A DNA stretch of 50,381 nucleotides from Condylostoma magnum (lineage: Eukaryota > Ciliophora > Heterotrichea > Heterotrichida > Condylostomatidae), in the NCBI GenBank assembly GCA_920105805.1, contig CAKKTI010000123.1, positions 1-50,381 on the forward strand, in the 5' to 3' direction. Of the stretch, positions 48,086-50,381 are shown piece by piece (the stretch's first letter is position 1; the number at the start of each line of letters is the position of its first letter). The position numbers and the translations under genes were made by a program. The notes below the pieces were generated by a model, which did no database searches, was not told the DNA's origin, and was given only the letters and a program-made list of their open reading frames with translations.

Positions 48086-49780
48086 TTAAATTAAGTAAAT
48101 CAAAATTATCATAGAGCATAAAGTTATTGTTGATGATGAGTTGATTTTTAAAGGGTATAAAATATCGTTTGGAAGGCTTGTGTCTGTGTAATCTTTAGCT
48201 GAGTAGTAAAAATCATAATCTTTGTCATATTCTATATAATTTATAACCACATAGTTAAAGAATTTCTAGGCAATTTCCTAATTTCTACTTAAAAACTTTC
48301 ATTTTGTATCAGTTTTAAAATATCTTCTAACTTCTATAATTTTCGACTGAGGATTAGTAACCGAGCCAATTTCAGCGTAGATTATATCATATACTAAAAT
48401 ATAAGGAAGAGTACACGTTTTTGTCTCAAATTCCCACTTAGCACTAAATCCAGCTAAATCTGATTTTATAGTAACCCAATCATCTTAGTTATCCAACACA
48501 ATTTTCCCAAATTTCCCTATTTTATCAATTGTTGCATGTTTTTGGAATATAAAACTATCTTAATTACTCTGAATACAGAAATTTTACAGCTAGGTTAAAT
48601 TCAGCTCCTAATAACACGAAAATATTGTGTTTTCTTTAAAAGTGATTATAGGCGATCTATAATATGTATCTGAGATGCATGCTCCAGAGGCTCCACTCCC
48701 TCCAAGTTGAAACTATTCAAAAGTTTAAGCAGAGTTGCCAGTTCATATAGGCTTTCCAGTCAAATATCCCGGATTACCATATCTAATTTAATAATCTGTA
48801 CTAGTTAGAAACTTAACAGAGAAGCTTTAAGTAATTTAACAAGAATTTATGTTTCCTACTACCAAATCAGCCTCAACATCTAAAATTGAGATTTAATCAG
48901 AAGTAGTGAAAACTCTATAGTGGGCTTCTATCAAAGCATTAGTGCACTAGCATCCCGTCCCAGTAGTTCCTTACTACCCGGAATCAGATAAAACTCCGTC
49001 TGAGAGTGTTTAAATGCTCACATTTTCATCTGCTATGTTTAAATAGTTATTAGATGTAGTAGAAACTACCCTATAAAACGGAAATCTTGATATATTTAAA
49101 TTCCTGGCATAGTCTTCTGAGTTAACTTACTAACAACCAATCTGACTGTCTAAAACCCTTACACAGCTGTACTTCTCTTAATCAATCATCCATCTCACAG
49201 AATTTCTATCATTACATATACCAAAATTATCAGGTGAGGGAATAGGCCAGGTGAAGTCTAGCTAGGCCCAGTCTTATAGTAAAGTTCCTATATAGTTTCC
49301 TACTTAAAAGGTTTCCTCACTTATAGGTGGGCTAGGGTTAAACAGCAGATCTGAATACTCCACCTCATCCTCAACTCTGTTCTATATAACATCAGAAGAA
49401 ACATCATTATCCTCCAAAAGCTCATGATAATACCCAATCTCAGGCACATTTTCCTCCTCTACACATAAAATTGAACTCAAAAGGTTAGTTTATCTGCGAA
49501 CTCCCTTTGTAGAGCTCTCATTTAACAAGTCTTCTCCACGTAAACAATAAATTGTAGCATGGTCTGTATATTTCTCCGGTAAGCACTGACTTTTTTAACC
49601 ATTGTCATCTTTTTCTCACTCATCTATTAAAGATTAAACACAGTCTGAGTCACAGCAGCAAAATTAGTCACATGAGTTTTATATTAAGTCACATAGACAC
49701 GAACTAGGGTCCTCATTTTCAACTATGTCAATTGATTCTTTGGCAAAGGAAAAAATCAAAAGCGGTAAAAGTTTTGACAT
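48086..49780 (-). CDS. Tectonic family ciliary transition-zone protein
   Basis: About 564 residues, minus strand. The N-terminal signal peptide (LLPLLIFSFAK) leads to a lumenal/extracellular protein. Tectonic motifs: the Cys-rich CDLIQNSCDQFCCCDSDC followed by the DEW.K step near residue 35-60; RFPFYRVVST and the VEADLVVGNINSC strand; the hallmark RYGNPGYLTGKPIW; and near the C-terminus EIGSVTNPQSKIIEVRRYF. The end has a short hydrophobic tail (TITLCSMIILIYLI). Tectonics (TCTN1-3) sit in the transition-zone complex at the cilium base and control membrane protein entry. Which of the three it matches is not clear. It stops at TAA TAA (48088-48083). Its start is 13 bp from the end of the next minus-strand gene. 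Confidence 0.85.
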
Positions 49781-49793
49781 TTAAATATTAAAA

Positions 49794-50381
49794 TTATTTG
49801 CTTTCTAAGAGATTAATTAAATTTTTGTTCAAAGTTTTGTTCACTTTGTAGAGATTTGAAGTTTTTTCCTCAAAATCAAGAACTGAGTTGGCTAATCCTG
49901 TATATTTTTTAGCTTTTCTTTCTAGTATTTGCTCTAAATCTGAGATTCTACCCTGTAACTGCTTTACTATTTGTTGTAGTTGCTGTTTACTCTTACGGAC
50001 TTGCTGTAAGTTTACTTCTTTTTATGATGTTATTTAATCTATTGTTAATAAATCCTAGTTCATTTGCTTATTTTAGTTTAATCTATTTCTTAGCTGAGTA
50101 TTAGATTTTTAGACTTTTCTAGTCATTTGTTTCTAGTTTTAAAGCTGTTATTATATATCATCTAGTTTTTGTTAAAGATCCAACTCACGCCTTGTATTCA
50201 AGCTTCCGATTTAGCTTTAAAGCTAGCTAGATTTTTCAAACTACTCTATATACTTTTACTTAGATGAATTAGATTATATTTGCTTGTTTTTCCTTTATAA
50301 TTACTCTTGCAATTTCTCGATTTCAGCCTATTTTTGCTTAGAAATAAAATCCATTTGATTTATGGCTATAGAAGAGTCTAC
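49794..50381 (-). CDS. C-terminal part of a coiled-coil protein
   Basis: The last 195 residues of a minus-strand gene that begins beyond the right edge. Nearly all is coiled coil, Gln- and Lys-rich (EIEKLQEQLQRKNKQIQ, SKQQLQQIVKQLQGRISDLE), ending SNLYKVNKTLNKNLINLLES and TAA 49796-49794. Gln is mostly TAA/TAG in the first part and CAA/CAG nearer the end. No family can be given from this fragment. Confidence 0.6.

Overview
The window reads as a gene-dense, AT-rich (about two-thirds A+T) stretch of nuclear DNA from a ciliate that has reassigned all three standard stop codons. Conserved proteins run without a break only if TAA and TAG are read as Gln and internal TGA as Trp. Yet TAA, TAG and TGA also end genes: TGA closes ribosomal protein uL23, TAG closes proteasome alpha-3, CEP41 and DNAAF5, and TAA closes the Aurora-like kinase and CRNKL1. 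This context-dependent code is known from the heterotrich Condylostoma magnum (NCBI table 28), so a Condylostoma-like heterotrich is the best guess. A karyorelict code with TGA as the only stop does not fit, because many genes would then run far into their neighbours. Standard-code ORF finding breaks nearly every gene here, so ends were set by homology and by the first stop triplet after the conserved part, and several have alternatives one to three triplets away.

Layout. 0.25-8.7 kb: a membrane-anchored DUF229 protein, an SCO1-like protein on the minus strand, an Aurora-like kinase, a short VPS13/chorein protein and a minus-strand CDPK. 8.8-18.1 kb, all plus strand: a tubulin tyrosine ligase-like enzyme, TSR1, uL23, an LRR/coiled-coil protein resembling LRRCC1/VFL1, a CCP5-type carboxypeptidase and a two-TM protein. 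18.1-23.6 kb, mostly minus: a GH47 mannosidase, a small unknown, an SLC35-type transporter, an RBBP6-like zinc-knuckle/RING protein and two poorly resolved stretches. 23.6-29.9 kb: ELP5, CRNKL1/Clf1 and CEP41 on plus, DNAAF5 on minus. 29.9-33.1 kb: weakly supported small genes and a coiled-coil protein. 33.2-36.6 kb: one continuous frame joining WD40 repeats, an ankyrin-like part and a TRP-like channel. 36.7-50.4 kb: a Cys/His coiled-coil protein, small unknowns, the U3 snoRNP protein RRP9, a 1260-residue Gln-rich coiled-coil protein, proteasome alpha-3, a basic small protein, a Tectonic and the C-terminal end of another coiled-coil protein.

Gene functions. Several genes serve cilia and basal bodies: TTLL, CCP5 and CEP41 (tubulin glutamylation), DNAAF5 (dynein arm assembly), Tectonic (transition zone) and the LRRCC1/VFL1-like protein. 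Others are housekeeping genes for ribosome assembly (TSR1, RRP9, uL23), splicing (CRNKL1), tRNA modification (ELP5) and protein turnover (proteasome alpha-3, RBBP6-like). Spacing is extremely tight: 10-20 bp between tandem genes, 6 bp between two divergent start codons, and 0 bp between two convergent stop codons. No intron was needed to read any conserved gene. No tRNA, rRNA, CRISPR array or recognisable mobile element was seen.
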